This document shows, in pieces, positions 33,564 through 44,560 of a stretch of 64,000 bases of DNA. The stretch's first letter is position 1, and the number at the start of each line of letters is the position of its first letter. The translations under genes were made by a program, and so were the position numbers. This stretch comes from Bradyrhizobium sp. CER78 (lineage in GTDB: Bacteria > Pseudomonadota > Alphaproteobacteria > Rhizobiales > Xanthobacteraceae), in assembly GCF_029846235.1 (NCBI RefSeq), contig NZ_JARVWP010000024.1, forward strand, positions 1 through 64,000. Direction: 5' to 3'. The notes beneath the pieces were generated by a model that was not told where the DNA came from, ran no database searches, and saw only the letters and a list, made by a program, of their open reading frames with translations.

Positions 33564-33717
33564 TCTTCAACTGTTGAACCGTTTCGGCTGCCAGCGCAAG
33601 CCGAGCGGCGCGGGATGCTGCATCACGCCCCGGCTTTTTGTCGCAAGCATGGTCCCGGCGCGAACGCCTTGCGTTTGTTGGCAGCGAAACCCGCGTCACG
33701 TTTGTCCGCGACATGCT

Positions 33718-35322
33718 CTACAATCCGGTGCCGGCACTCATGATCGACTTGCGGCGCACGCGTTTCCGGTCGGCGCCCATCGTGGGCTCGGCGGGCTCCG
33801 GCTGCATCGGCGGCGCTTCTTCCGCCATCGGCGCCAGCGCGCTCATCACCCGCTCCGGCGGCAGGGTCACGATCACCTCGGTACCGATGCGTAGCTTCGA
33901 TTTCAGCGTGAAGGTGCCGCCATGCATGTCGATCAGGCTCTTCGCGATCGGCAGTCCAAGGCCCGCACCCTGTTCCGCCGACTTGATCGAGTTGGAGCCC
34001 TGGCCGAACGAGGCCAGCACCACCGGAATCTCGTCCTCGGCGATGCCGCTTCCGGTATCTTTCACGCTCAGATATTGCCCGCCCGACGCCGTCCAGCCGA
34101 CCTTCAGCCAGATCTCGCCGCCCTGCGGCGTGAACTTGATCGAATTGGAGAGCAGATTGAGCACGACCTGGCGGATGGCGCGCTCGTCGCCCCAGATCCT
34201 CGGCATGCCGTGCTCGAACACTTCGTGGATGGTGATGCCGCGGCTGGAGGCGCGCAGCTTCAGCAAATGATGGCAGTCGGCGACGACATGCACCAGCGCC
34301 ACGGCCTCTTCGTTCAGCTCGTAGCGGCCGGCCTCGATGCGCGACAAGTCCAGGATCTCGTTGATGAGATTGAGCAGGTGCACGCCGGAATTATGGATGT
34401 CGGCGGAATATTCCTTGTAGACCGGCACGGCGTGCGCGCCAAAGATCTCGCTCTTCATCACCTCGGAAAAGCCGAGGATGGCGTTGAGCGGCGTACGCAG
34501 CTCGTGGCTCATCTGGGCCAGGAAGCGCGACTTGGCGACGTTGGCGGACTCGGCACGGTGCCGCGCCTCGTCGGAGATCGCCTTGGCCTGTTCCAGTTCG
34601 CCGATCAGTGCGTCCTTTTCGGCGCGGGCTTCCAGCGTCGCCAGCGTGGTCGAATGCAGGCGGTGCGCCAGCAGCGCGAAATAGCCCTCGGCGGCAAGCG
34701 CGAGCAGCGCCAGCACGTAATTGTCGAACGCGCCGTTGAGCACGAGGTCGAGCGCGATCCCGACCGTCACCGGAACGGTCGCCGCGAGCGCTGCGATCGG
34801 CAGGCTCGCCGCCAGCATGCTGGAGACCGCGATCACCAGCAGCATCAAAAACATCATCAGCGTGTTGGAAGCGAGATCGCGCCCGGCAGGGTGGATCAGG
34901 ATCGCAGTCCAGCACAGGCCGTAGAGCAGGTCGAGCAGCACGAAGCGGGTTCGCCACTTGCGGGTCACCGCGACCGAGGTCGGCTCGGCGAGGAAGCGGG
35001 AGCAGCTGCGGATGATCAGGAGATGGACACAGAGGATGCCGATCGTCCAGGCGCCGGCCACGATCGGCTTCATCCAGAGGCCGAACAGGACGCCGGTTGC
35101 CACCACGAGCAGCATCACGACGTAGGACGCCGAGATCCGGGTCTGGGCGTATTGGCGAAGCAGTTCGGCGTCGAACGCCGGGCGGGTTCCACTGGTTGAC
35201 GTTAACCGATCCCGCGCCTCGCGCACCCGCTGCGCAGCGACACGCCGGCTGTTCACCGGCGCCGCTACCTGAGGTCCTGCCGGAAGCGCTACAACTTCAG
35301 GCTTTTCTGCGGGATTACTCAT
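33718..35322 (-). CDS. Membrane-bound sensor histidine kinase
   Basis: A 534-residue kinase. The N-terminal ~85 residues are cytoplasmic and basic, then six or seven hydrophobic segments form a membrane sensor (for example YVVMLLVVATGVLFGLW). HisKA follows with FLAQMSHELRTPLNAILGF, and HATPase has NLLSNSIKFTPQGG, DTGSGIAEDE and GAGLGLPIAKSL. No response regulator gene is adjacent, so it is an orphan kinase. ATG 35322 is used; the frame remains open to a TTG at 35385. Confidence 0.9.
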   Translation of the reverse strand: MSNPAEKPEVVALPAGPQVAAPVNSRRVAAQRVREARDRLTSTSGTRPAFDAELLRQYAQTRISASYVVMLLVVATGVLFGLWMKPIVAGAWTIGILCVHLLIIRSCSRFLAEPTSVAVTRKWRTRFVLLDLLYGLCWTAILIHPAGRDLASNTLMMFLMLLVIAVSSMLAASLPIAALAATVPVTVGIALDLVLNGAFDNYVLALLALAAEGYFALLAHRLHSTTLATLEARAEKDALIGELEQAKAISDEARHRAESANVAKSRFLAQMSHELRTPLNAILGFSEVMKSEIFGAHAVPVYKEYSADIHNSGVHLLNLINEILDLSRIEAGRYELNEEAVALVHVVADCHHLLKLRASSRGITIHEVFEHGMPRIWGDERAIRQVVLNLLSNSIKFTPQGGEIWLKVGWTASGGQYLSVKDTGSGIAEDEIPVVLASFGQGSNSIKSAEQGAGLGLPIAKSLIDMHGGTFTLKSKLRIGTEVIVTLPPERVMSALAPMAEEAPPMQPEPAEPTMGADRKRVRRKSIMSAGTGL

Positions 35323-35503
35323 AAACAACACAAATCCTGCCAGCGAACCGCGCGGGCCTTTTGCATTGTCTATCTGTGACGCCAAATCATTAAGCGATGA
35401 CTTAAGAAGCTAAAGAAACTCGTTAACCGGAGGTTAAATTAACTTTTGGCGGCGCGCCCGACGAACCGCCGGCAGTGTTGCGCAGGGGTGTTCGATCGCC
35501 TGC

Positions 35504-35531
35504 AAAAAGGGCGCGGCTGAGCCGCGCCCTT
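35504..35531 (-). terminator. Intrinsic terminator
   Basis: On the minus strand, an 11-bp stem (arms AAGGGCGCGGC and GCCGCGCCCTT on the plus strand, loop TGA) is followed by TTTTT. It lies 23 bp after the dehydrogenase gene that ends at 35554. Confidence 0.85.
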
Positions 35532-35553
35532 ACCGTTCGCTCCGTACTAGATC

Positions 35554-36426
35554 TCAGCGCTGCAAACGGGCCAGCAGGCTCGACGTATCCCAGCGCTTGC
35601 CGCCCATCTTCTCGACCTCGGCATAGAACTGATCGACGAGGGCGGTCGCGGGCAAGGTGGCGCCGTTTAGGCGGGCTTCCGCCAGCGCGATCGAGAGGTC
35701 CTTGCGCATCCACTCGACGGCAAAGCCGAAATCGTACTTGCCTTCGTTCATGGTCTTGTAGCGGTTTTCCATCTGCCAGGACTGCGCTGCGCCCTTGGAG
35801 ATGGTTTCGATCACGGCGGCGACGTCGAGGCCGCTCTTCTTGGCGAAGTGGATGCCCTCGGACAGACCTTGAACCAAGCCTGCGATGCAGATCTGGTTGA
35901 CCATCTTGGTGAGCTGGCCGGCGCCTGCCGGCCCGAGCAACTTGCACATCCGCGCATAGGCGCCGGTGATGATCGGCTCCGCGCCCGCATAGGCGTCCTC
36001 GGCGCCGCCACACATCACCGTCAGCACGCGGTTCTCGGCGCCGGCCTGGCCGCCCGACACCGGCGCGTCGACGAACTTGAAGCCGGCCTTGGTGGCGGCG
36101 GCATCGAGCTCGCGGGCGACCTCGGCGGAGGCGGTGGTGTGATCGACGAAGGTCGCGCCCTTCCTGATCCCGGCAAAGGCGCCGTCGGGGCCGATCGTGA
36201 CCGAGCGCAGGTCGTTGTCGTTGCCGACGCAGCACATCACGAAGTCCTGACCTTCGGCGGCGGCCTTCGGGGTCGGCGCGGTCTTGCCGCCGAACTTGTC
36301 GGCCCATTCCTTCGCCTTCGCCGCGGTCCGGTTGTAAACGGTGACCTCATGGCCGCCCTTTTTCACGAGGTGTCCCGCCATCGGGAAACCCATTACGCCG
36401 AGACCGAGGAAAGCGACTTTAGCCAT
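35554..36426 (-). CDS. 3-hydroxyisobutyrate dehydrogenase-family oxidoreductase
   Basis: A 290-residue beta-hydroxyacid dehydrogenase. It has the NAD(P) loop VAFLGLGVMGFPMAGHL, the substrate motif DAPVSGGQAGAENRVL, the catalytic lysine in GAGQLTKMVNQI and the helix MRKDLSIAL. It is more canonical (DAPVSGG, KMVNQ) than the paralogue at 20285. Candidates are 3-hydroxyisobutyrate dehydrogenase (valine breakdown), tartronate semialdehyde reductase or succinic semialdehyde/glyoxylate reductase. It is a single gene with its own terminator. Confidence 0.9.
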   Translation of the reverse strand: MAKVAFLGLGVMGFPMAGHLVKKGGHEVTVYNRTAAKAKEWADKFGGKTAPTPKAAAEGQDFVMCCVGNDNDLRSVTIGPDGAFAGIRKGATFVDHTTASAEVARELDAAATKAGFKFVDAPVSGGQAGAENRVLTVMCGGAEDAYAGAEPIITGAYARMCKLLGPAGAGQLTKMVNQICIAGLVQGLSEGIHFAKKSGLDVAAVIETISKGAAQSWQMENRYKTMNEGKYDFGFAVEWMRKDLSIALAEARLNGATLPATALVDQFYAEVEKMGGKRWDTSSLLARLQR

Positions 36427-36628
36427 GTCTGATACCTTGTGATTTGCCGTGGTGATCGCCCCTTGGGACCGCCGGAAAACGTCGCGGCGGGCAGGGCATT
36501 CCGTCCATGGAAGGAGCCGCACCATACCCCCTGCGCAGCGGAGGGCAACGGCTTCGTTGGATGGCAGACCCCGGTTTTGTGCTAGGATCGGGCTACCTAA
36601 GAAGCTCACAAAAAAGGGAGTGTATCGC

Positions 36629-37066
36629 ATGGGCATGAGCGTCGGTGTGCTCGATCATTTCAATATCCGGACCCGGAATCTCTCCGCCACGGTGCGGTTC
36701 TATGAGGACATTCTGGGCCTGGAAAAGGGTGCGCGGCCGAACTTCGCGTTCCCCGGTGCGTGGATGTACAGCGAGGGCAAGGCGGTCGTGCATCTGGTCG
36801 ATATTTCCGCGACCGACGAGGCACAAAAGCCGGACTCGGGCGTCGTCCACCACGTCGCCTTTGCCAGCCAGGGCTTCGACGGGATGCGGAAGCGGCTGCA
36901 ATCCAAGGGCATGGAATTCGACTCGCGCCAGGTTCCCGGCGGCGATCTCTGGCAGATCTTCGTGAACGACCCCAACGGGGTCATGATCGAGCTGAACTAC
37001 GAGGCCGCCAAGGAAGGCGGCTCGGCAGCCCCGGCCGAGCGGCGGGACGACGTCGGAGCGAGGTAG
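36629..37066 (+). CDS. VOC-superfamily (glyoxalase/dioxygenase-like) protein
   Basis: A 145-residue two-module VOC protein. The first module begins VLDHFNIRTRNLSATVRFYED and the second GVVHHVAFASQGFDGMR; the metal ligand positions are H in DHFN, H in VHHV and E in MIELNY. The substrate is unknown; lactoylglutathione lyase-like, dioxygenase-like and epimerase-like functions all remain possible. ATG 36629 has AAGGGAG. It stands alone, divergent from the dehydrogenase gene. Confidence 0.85.
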   Translation: MGMSVGVLDHFNIRTRNLSATVRFYEDILGLEKGARPNFAFPGAWMYSEGKAVVHLVDISATDEAQKPDSGVVHHVAFASQGFDGMRKRLQSKGMEFDSRQVPGGDLWQIFVNDPNGVMIELNYEAAKEGGSAAPAERRDDVGAR

Positions 37067-37101
37067 CCTTTTGCGCTGCAACGCTCTATGGGAGGTCTCC
37101 T

Positions 37102-37168
37102 GGGCGTGATCCGGAAATGAGGTTTTCCGGCGCGACAAACGCGACGCGTTTGCGCGGAGATCACGCCC
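37102..37168. repeat. Intergenic palindromic repeat with two inner hairpins
   Basis: Outer arms GGGCGTGATC (37102-37111) and GATCACGCCC (37159-37168) are perfect complements. Inside are a hairpin with CCGGAAA...TTTTCCGG (37111-37130) and another with AAACGCG-A-CGCGTTT (37137-37151). Together they fold as a closing stem with two arms. The GTGATCCGGAAA...TTTTCCGG...GATCACGC pattern resembles the abundant RIME-like intergenic elements of rhizobia. Confidence 0.6.
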
Positions 37169-37192
37169 CGCTAAAAAGCCAGGAGATGCGCG

Positions 37193-38326
<1,134 letters not shown>

Positions 38327-38520
38327 GCCCGCGCGGTTGTCTCTGTGAGCCGAGGCGCCCGGGCGGGCCTTCTTCACAGGCCGGTCGCTCGCGGGCGATT
38401 GCTGAATCGGTTCCGCCCTGTATGTTTGTGCGGGACCGGCCGAATCATGCCCTTCGATCAATGAAGGCGGCCAAGGGATGAAGCCGAAACCGCGGGAAGG
38501 GTCGTGGGGCGACCATCGAC

Positions 38521-38754
38521 ATGGCAGCATCACGCGAAGCAGACAAAGAACGCAAACATCTGACGCGGGAGAAGCGCGAAGAGGCCTCCCGGGTGGCGTT
38601 CAACGTTGCGAAGAAGTCCGAGTCCATCGGCGAAGCTGCGGCGACGATCTCGAAGATGTATGGCGTCAGCAAAACAACCGCGCAAAGCTGGATCCGGCGC
38701 GGGAAGCATTTGGCCGATAAAGCCAAGAAATCGCGGGAGGCGGCGCGGCGCTGA
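38521..38754 (+). CDS. Small basic protein with a helix-turn-helix-like segment
   Basis: A 77-residue, strongly basic protein. A resolvase/transposase-like HTH segment IGEAAATISKMYGVSKTTAQ is flanked by charged helices, and it ends KSREAARR. I do not recognise the family. It lies between the intact 3' end of mrp and a diverged copy of that end, suggesting arrival with a duplication or small mobile unit. No ribosome site is obvious at ATG 38521. Confidence 0.55.
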   Translation: MAASREADKERKHLTREKREEASRVAFNVAKKSESIGEAAATISKMYGVSKTTAQSWIRRGKHLADKAKKSREAARR

Positions 38755-38760
38755 TTGCCC

Positions 38761-38868
38761 CGGTAATCCGGTGGTTGAAAAGCAGCCGGACGGCCCGTGC
38801 GCGGCGATTTACCGCGCGATCGGCGGCAAGGTCCGCGCGCCGCCTCAAGGCGACGTCGCCACCGCCTG
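38761..38868 (+). pseudogene. Duplicated 3' fragment of mrp
   Basis: About 105 bp closely resemble the end of mrp (38218-38326). Translated in the matching frame it reads GNPVVEKQPDGPCAAIYRAI where Mrp has GNPVVESEPDGPHAAIYRAI, then diverges towards the end and loses the stop. There is no start or P-loop, so it is a non-functional fragment. Confidence 0.75.
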
Positions 38869-39064
38869 GCCCCTATTTTTCGGCAGATTTTCCGCATCAT
38901 CAGACTTTCGTTTAATTGGCGCGGTCATGCCATTGTCGCGTTTCCGTGGGGCCGCCTTCCGTGTTAAAGGGCCGACCCAGAGCGCCTCGGCGGGCCTTTG
39001 CAACCGTCCTGCCGGAGAATTGCTTGCGGTCACTGGGAAACGCCCCTCAAGGAGAAGCCTTACG

Positions 39065-40153
39065 ATGAAGCGTCGTGATTTTTTGAAAGTTTCTGCGGCC
39101 GGTGCTGCCGCGACGGCGGTTGCCGCGCCGGCGATCGCGCAGTCCTCGCCTGAAATCAAGTGGCGCCTGACCTCGAGCTTTCCGAAGTCGCTGGACACCA
39201 TCTATGGCGGCGCCGACCAGGTGGCGAAGTACGTCGCCGAAATGACCGACAACAAGTTCCAGATCCAGGTGTTCGCGGCCGGTGAAATCGTCCCCGGCCT
39301 GCAGGCGCTGGACGCGACGTCGAACGGCACGGTCGAGATGTGCCACACCGTGTCTTACTACTATGTCGGCAAGGACCCGACCTTTGCGATCTACGCGTCG
39401 GTGCCGTTCGGCCTCAACGCCCGCATGCAGAATTCCTGGTGGTACCAGGGCGGCGGTGAGGCGCTCGGCAACGAGTTCTTCAAGAAGTTCGGCGTGATCG
39501 GATTCCCCTGCGGCAACACCGGCACCCAGATGGGCGGCTGGTTCCGCAAGGAGATCAAGACCGTCGCCGATCTCTCCGGCCTCAAATTCCGCATCGGCGG
39601 CATTGCCGGCCAGGTGCTGCAGAAGGTCGGCGTGGTGCCGCAGCAGCTCGCCGGCGGCGACATCTATCCGGCGCTGGAAAAGGGCACCATCGACGCCGCC
39701 GAGTGGGTCGGTCCCTATGACGACGAGAAGCTCGGCTTCCAGAAGGTCGCCAAGTACTACTACTACCCGGGCTTCTGGGAAGGCGGCCCGACCGTGCACG
39801 CCTATTGCAACCTCGAGAAGTGGAACGCGCTGCCGAAGAACTACCAGGCGATCCTGACCAACGCGACCGCCAACGCCAACAGCTGGATGGCTGCGCGCTA
39901 CGACATGCAGAACCCCTCGGCGCTGAAGCGGCTGGTTGCCAGCGGTACGCAGCTGCGTCCGTTCACCAACGAGGTGCTCGAGGCCTGCCTCAAGGCGACC
40001 AACGAGCTGTGGGGTGAAATCTCGGCCAAGAACGCCGACTTCAAGAAGTCGATCGATGCCATGCAGGCGTACCGATCCGACCAGTATCTGTGGTGGCAGG
40101 TCGCCGAGTACACCTTTGACAGCTTCATGATCCGCTCCCGCACCCGCGGCTAA
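39065..40153 (+). CDS. TRAP transporter substrate-binding protein, TakP-like (copy 1)
   Basis: A 362-residue periplasmic protein with a twin-arginine signal (MKRRDFLKVSAAG, cleavage after APAIAQ). The sequence strongly resembles TakP of Rhodobacter sphaeroides, which binds 2-oxoacids such as pyruvate: KSLDTIYGGADQ, AAGEIVPGLQALDA, NTGTQMGGWFRKEI, FRIGGIAGQVL, then GGDIYPALEKGTIDAAEWVG. The arginine in LKFRIGG corresponds to the carboxylate-binding arginine. ATG 39065 has AAGGAG. No permease is adjacent; DctQ/DctM genes lie at 53418-55555. Confidence 0.9.
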   Translation: MKRRDFLKVSAAGAAATAVAAPAIAQSSPEIKWRLTSSFPKSLDTIYGGADQVAKYVAEMTDNKFQIQVFAAGEIVPGLQALDATSNGTVEMCHTVSYYYVGKDPTFAIYASVPFGLNARMQNSWWYQGGGEALGNEFFKKFGVIGFPCGNTGTQMGGWFRKEIKTVADLSGLKFRIGGIAGQVLQKVGVVPQQLAGGDIYPALEKGTIDAAEWVGPYDDEKLGFQKVAKYYYYPGFWEGGPTVHAYCNLEKWNALPKNYQAILTNATANANSWMAARYDMQNPSALKRLVASGTQLRPFTNEVLEACLKATNELWGEISAKNADFKKSIDAMQAYRSDQYLWWQVAEYTFDSFMIRSRTRG

Positions 40154-40209
40154 GAGCGCTTCGAGCGTTCGCGAGACGAGAACGCGCCAAAAGGCTTCGA
40201 CTTAAGTAG

Positions 40210-40239
40210 CCCGGCCCCCGCAAGGGGACCGGGTTTTTT
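40210..40239 (+). terminator. Intrinsic terminator after TakP-like copy 1
   Basis: CCCGGCCCC-GCAA-type stem-loop with GGGG-A-CCGGG followed by six T residues. It separates the two tandem binding-protein genes, so each has its own message. Confidence 0.85.
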
Positions 40240-40399
40240 GCGTCTGGCATTCGCCGGGGGGATGTTCCATGCTCGCCGCCGAAGCCTCGGCACGAAGGCG
40301 GCGCGTGATCGGTCACCGGTCATGACGGCAAAGAAAAGCAGCGCGACGATCGCAAGCAGTCGACGCTCGGACAACACAATCATACAGGGTGGGATTCAA

Positions 40400-41488
<1,089 letters not shown>

Positions 41489-41516
41489 CGCCACGCACGT
41501 TCAGTTCAAGCAGAAA

Positions 41517-41540
41517 CCCCGGGCAGAGCCCCGGGGTTTT
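41517..41540 (+). terminator. Intrinsic terminator after TakP-like copy 2
   Basis: The stem CCCCGGG / CCCGGGG with a 6-base loop is followed by TTTT. Confidence 0.85.
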
Positions 41541-41643
41541 GTTGAAAGTTGGCGAGAGCAGGCTGAATGCTTTTTGGCCAGATGAATGCTTTTTTTGCCA
41601 GATTCGTGCTAGCGTTGCGCAGGAGCATGAATCAGGGCGCCAT

Positions 41644-41916
41644 ATGCGTTTCCTCGGTCTTTTCCTTCGGACGCTGTTTCTGATCGTTGTGGTGGTCGTC
41701 ACTGCACGCGTCGCCAGCCCGCAAAACGAAACCATCTGGTCAGCCTACGACACGCCGGCCGATTTCTTTCGCACCCTCCTGGGCGCCGCGGTCTGCCTGT
41801 TCGTCGCCGCTCAGATATTCACGTATTCCAGAGATCCGGCTGATATGCGCAGGTGGGTCGTCATCGGGGGGGCCGCGCTTCCGCTGGCGCTGCTCTGCGC
41901 AGCCGTCATCTGGTAG
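41644..41916 (+). CDS. Small membrane protein, unknown
   Basis: A 90-residue protein with three predicted hydrophobic segments, at about 5-22, 42-58 and 72-90 (VVIGGAALPLALLCAAVIW). Between them is a polar loop with SPQNETIWSAYDTPADF. I do not recognise the family. It is preceded by a repeated ATGAATGCTTTTTTGCC-like stretch around 41565-41600 and may have its own promoter. Confidence 0.6.
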   Translation: MRFLGLFLRTLFLIVVVVVTARVASPQNETIWSAYDTPADFFRTLLGAAVCLFVAAQIFTYSRDPADMRRWVVIGGAALPLALLCAAVIW

Positions 41917-41966
41917 GCGCCTTCGCGGGTTGTCTCGGGCACTGACGGCCGAGACCGGCGCGGCCG

Positions 41967-42269
41967 TCAGTAACCGAGCCCGTCAACCGAGCTGCACCTC
42001 AAGCGGTAGGTGTCGCCCCGTCTGGGGGACGATTTCCGCAACGGAATATTGTCCAGCCGCGTTCTTACAAATCGTGGCCCGTTCGGTGGGGTGACCTCGA
42101 AGGTCACCTTCACAAGCCAGTATCCGATCGGCGCGTAGGGCAGCTCTTCAGCATGCAGAACCCTGACCGCGCAATCGTTCGGGCTGGCGGGAGAGGCCTC
42201 GGCGTTCGACGGGGCGCCCAGCCATAGCGCTGCGGTCAACGACACGACGCCCAAGGCAGCGCGTTTCAT
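41967..42269 (-). CDS. Small secreted protein, unknown
   Basis: A 100-residue protein with a signal peptide ending SNAEA and a mature domain with two cysteines (NDCAVRV and LRCSSVDG) that could form a disulphide. The mature part looks like a beta-rich periplasmic domain. No family recognised. It is the last of three small exported proteins on the minus strand beside the efflux operon, but ~700 bp separate it from the outer-membrane gene. Confidence 0.6.
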   Translation of the reverse strand: MKRAALGVVSLTAALWLGAPSNAEASPASPNDCAVRVLHAEELPYAPIGYWLVKVTFEVTPPNGPRFVRTRLDNIPLRKSSPRRGDTYRLRCSSVDGLGY

Positions 42270-42339
42270 GGCGTGTGTCCTTCACAAGGCGTTGGCCTGA
42301 CACGGTGCCGGGCGGTTGCCATTGGCGCGATCCCGCCGA

Positions 42340-42672
42340 TCAAAACGGAAACGGGAACGCGCGCACGGGGACGCGGCTCTCGAAGCCCAATCCGATGGCC
42401 GGTCCGGTGCGGTAATGGCCGTTATAGTGCCCGCCGCTCGGGCAGTAGTTCGGATCCTGGCGCGCCTGATCGTCGATCGTCCGGCGCGTGCTCCGCTGCT
42501 GATAGCGCGTGCGCCAGCAGCGGCAGTCCTGGTCGCAAGCAAGCCGCACCCGGACGGCGCCTGCGGGGTGTTGCGACGACAGCCTCGTGACGTGCAAGGG
42601 CGCCGCGCAGGCGTCCGATGCCATCACGGCGACAGCCGCGGCGATGAGAAACAACAGCGTTGCGCTTTTCAT
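42340..42672 (-). CDS. Small secreted cysteine-containing protein, unknown
   Basis: A 110-residue protein with a clear signal peptide (MKSATLLFLIAAAVAVMASDACA). The mature part is basic, with a CDQDCRCW cluster and an aromatic/glycine-rich tail. No family recognised. ATG 42672 is chosen because it begins the signal peptide. It lies in the same direction as the adjoining small exported genes. Confidence 0.55.
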   Translation of the reverse strand: MKSATLLFLIAAAVAVMASDACAAPLHVTRLSSQHPAGAVRVRLACDQDCRCWRTRYQQRSTRRTIDDQARQDPNYCPSGGHYNGHYRTGPAIGLGFESRVPVRAFPFPF

Positions 42673-42727
42673 ATTCGAGCCGATCAGCGTGAATCCCGGG
42701 AGCCAACTCAATTGCGGAAGCGTGCCG

Positions 42728-42925
42728 CTATTTCTTCGGTTTTGGCGGCGATGGTGGGGGCGGCGTTGGTGCGCTCGCCTTCGGAGCCGGGACCACCGGG
42801 TTCTGCTGGACGGTCGGCCCGCCGAGATTGCTTGGCTTTTTCGGGCCGCCGACCGCGCTCTGTGCGGCCGCGGATCCTGCCCAGATCGCGAGCAGGATTG
42901 CCGCCAAAGTGAACATGTTTTTCAT
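42728..42925 (-). CDS. Small secreted proline-rich protein
   Basis: A 65-residue protein: a signal peptide (MKNMFTLAAILLAIWAGSAAA), then a short mature chain ending in a Pro/Lys-rich tail (APTPPPPSPPKPKK). No catalytic features. ATG 42925 follows GGATCC, with GGAGGATC in the surrounding ribosome-site region. It lies 39 bp downstream of the efflux outer-membrane gene on the same strand and may be co-transcribed with it. Confidence 0.6.
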   Translation of the reverse strand: MKNMFTLAAILLAIWAGSAAAQSAVGGPKKPSNLGGPTVQQNPVVPAPKASAPTPPPPSPPKPKK

Positions 42926-42964
42926 CGCCGGATCCTCCAGTTCGTGTCTCGTGTGCCGCGTTGG

Positions 42965-44548
42965 TCAGCGGGCGGGAGGCCTGTTTTCGCTGACCTGCTG
43001 CGGGGTGGGCGCGGGGACGTCCTCCAGGGCGCATTTGCGCCAGTCGTCGGATGCGCAGTTGGTCGGCCAACCGCCGCCGAGCGCCATGAACAGGGCGGCG
43101 CTGTCCGAGAGGCGCGTCGCCTGGGCCTGGACGCGGACCACCGCGGCGGTCAGATAGACTTGCTGGGCATTGAGCACGACCACCTGGTTGACCTGCCCGA
43201 GGGCAAGCTGCTTCTGAATGATATCGAGACTGGCCTTGGCGGCGAGTTCGGCCTTGACCGCAGCCTGCAAGGCGCGCGCGTCGGCCTGCAGGCTCCGCAG
43301 GGCGTCGGCGACGTTCTGCATCGCCGTGACCACGGCCTGCCGATACAGCGCGTCGGCCTGGTCCACCGCGGCCTCCGCGGCCTTCTGCTTGTGGTAGAGC
43401 GTCAGGCCATCGAAGATCGGCTGGGTCGCGCTCGCCGCGATGGCGTAGAAGCTGGTTCCCGGCGTGAACAATTCGGCCAGGGTGAAGGCGGTGGATCCGG
43501 CATTCCCTGATATCGTGATGTTGGGCAGTCGCGCCGCGATCGCCACGCCGATCTGGGCGTTCGTCGAATGCAGCAGCGCCTCCGCGGCCCTGACGTCCGG
43601 ACGCTGGCGTATCATCTTGCTCGGCAGGCTCACCGGCAGGTTTGCGGGGAGCGTCAGACGGTCGAGCGTAAACTTTTGCAGGATCTCGTCAGCCGAGAAT
43701 TGCCCGGCCAGCGAGGTCAGCAGATCGCGCTGAACCGTGAGCTGCTTTTCCAGCGGCGGGAGCAACTGCTCGGACTGGGCCAGCGCGGCCTCCTGCGCCA
43801 GCACGTCGACCTGGGCGGCGCTGCCGGCCTTGAACTGGTTCTTCACGATCTCCAGGATGCCGCGTTCGATCTTCACGACGCGCTGGATCGCGCCGATCTG
43901 GCCCCGAAGTGACGCTTCCTGGATTGCCGCGGTGACGACGTTGGCCGTCAGCGTCAGGTAGGCCGCTTCCAGCTGGAACAATTGTTGCTCGGAGATCGCG
44001 TCGAGACTCTCGACCGCGCGAACATTCTGGCCCCAGATGTCAGGCACGAAACTGACGTTCAATTGCGCGGTATGCAGCGAGAATACCGAAGGGGACTGGC
44101 CGCCCGGCCCAGAGCTCGATGCGCCGGAAATCTGCTGTTGGGAGGGCGTGTAGTTTGCGCCGATCTGCGGGAAGAATAGCCCGCGCTGGGCCAGTGCGTT
44201 GTATTGCGCGATCCTGATCGACGCTTCGGCCGCCTGCAGGGAGGGGTTGTGCGCGACCGACATTTTGATCAACTCGTCGAGCGGCTTCGACCGGAACGCC
44301 GTCCACCATCGCAGCGACACGTCCTCGCCGCTGACGAAATGCTGCTTCGGCACGCTGGGGCCCCCGGCGTTGGTGCTGGGGGAAGCTAGCTTCTCCGCTG
44401 TGTAGCGATCGACGTCAGGAGCCGTCGGCGGGACGAAATTCGGACCGACCGCGCAGCTCGCAAGCATGAGGGCTCCGGCCGCTACCGCCAGCGCGCGCAT
44501 GGGGACGGCGGCTGCGTGGCGAGACATTCTTGCGCTGAGGGCGTGCAT
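42965..44548 (-). CDS. RND efflux outer-membrane factor (NodT/OprM family lipoprotein)
   Basis: A 527-residue TolC-like outer-membrane lipoprotein. The signal peptide ends in the lipobox LMLASC (C32), followed by AVGPNFVPP typical of the NodT family. Two OEP repeats follow with long helical hairpins (for example LDAISEQQLFQLEAAYLTLTA region and ALRSLQADARALQAAV). It forms the exit duct of the efflux system; the RND and adaptor genes are immediately upstream on the same strand (12 bp to the RND stop). Confidence 0.92.
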   Translation of the reverse strand: MHALSARMSRHAAAVPMRALAVAAGALMLASCAVGPNFVPPTAPDVDRYTAEKLASPSTNAGGPSVPKQHFVSGEDVSLRWWTAFRSKPLDELIKMSVAHNPSLQAAEASIRIAQYNALAQRGLFFPQIGANYTPSQQQISGASSSGPGGQSPSVFSLHTAQLNVSFVPDIWGQNVRAVESLDAISEQQLFQLEAAYLTLTANVVTAAIQEASLRGQIGAIQRVVKIERGILEIVKNQFKAGSAAQVDVLAQEAALAQSEQLLPPLEKQLTVQRDLLTSLAGQFSADEILQKFTLDRLTLPANLPVSLPSKMIRQRPDVRAAEALLHSTNAQIGVAIAARLPNITISGNAGSTAFTLAELFTPGTSFYAIAASATQPIFDGLTLYHKQKAAEAAVDQADALYRQAVVTAMQNVADALRSLQADARALQAAVKAELAAKASLDIIQKQLALGQVNQVVVLNAQQVYLTAAVVRVQAQATRLSDSAALFMALGGGWPTNCASDDWRKCALEDVPAPTPQQVSENRPPAR

Positions 44549-44560
44549 GACTGGGCGCCT

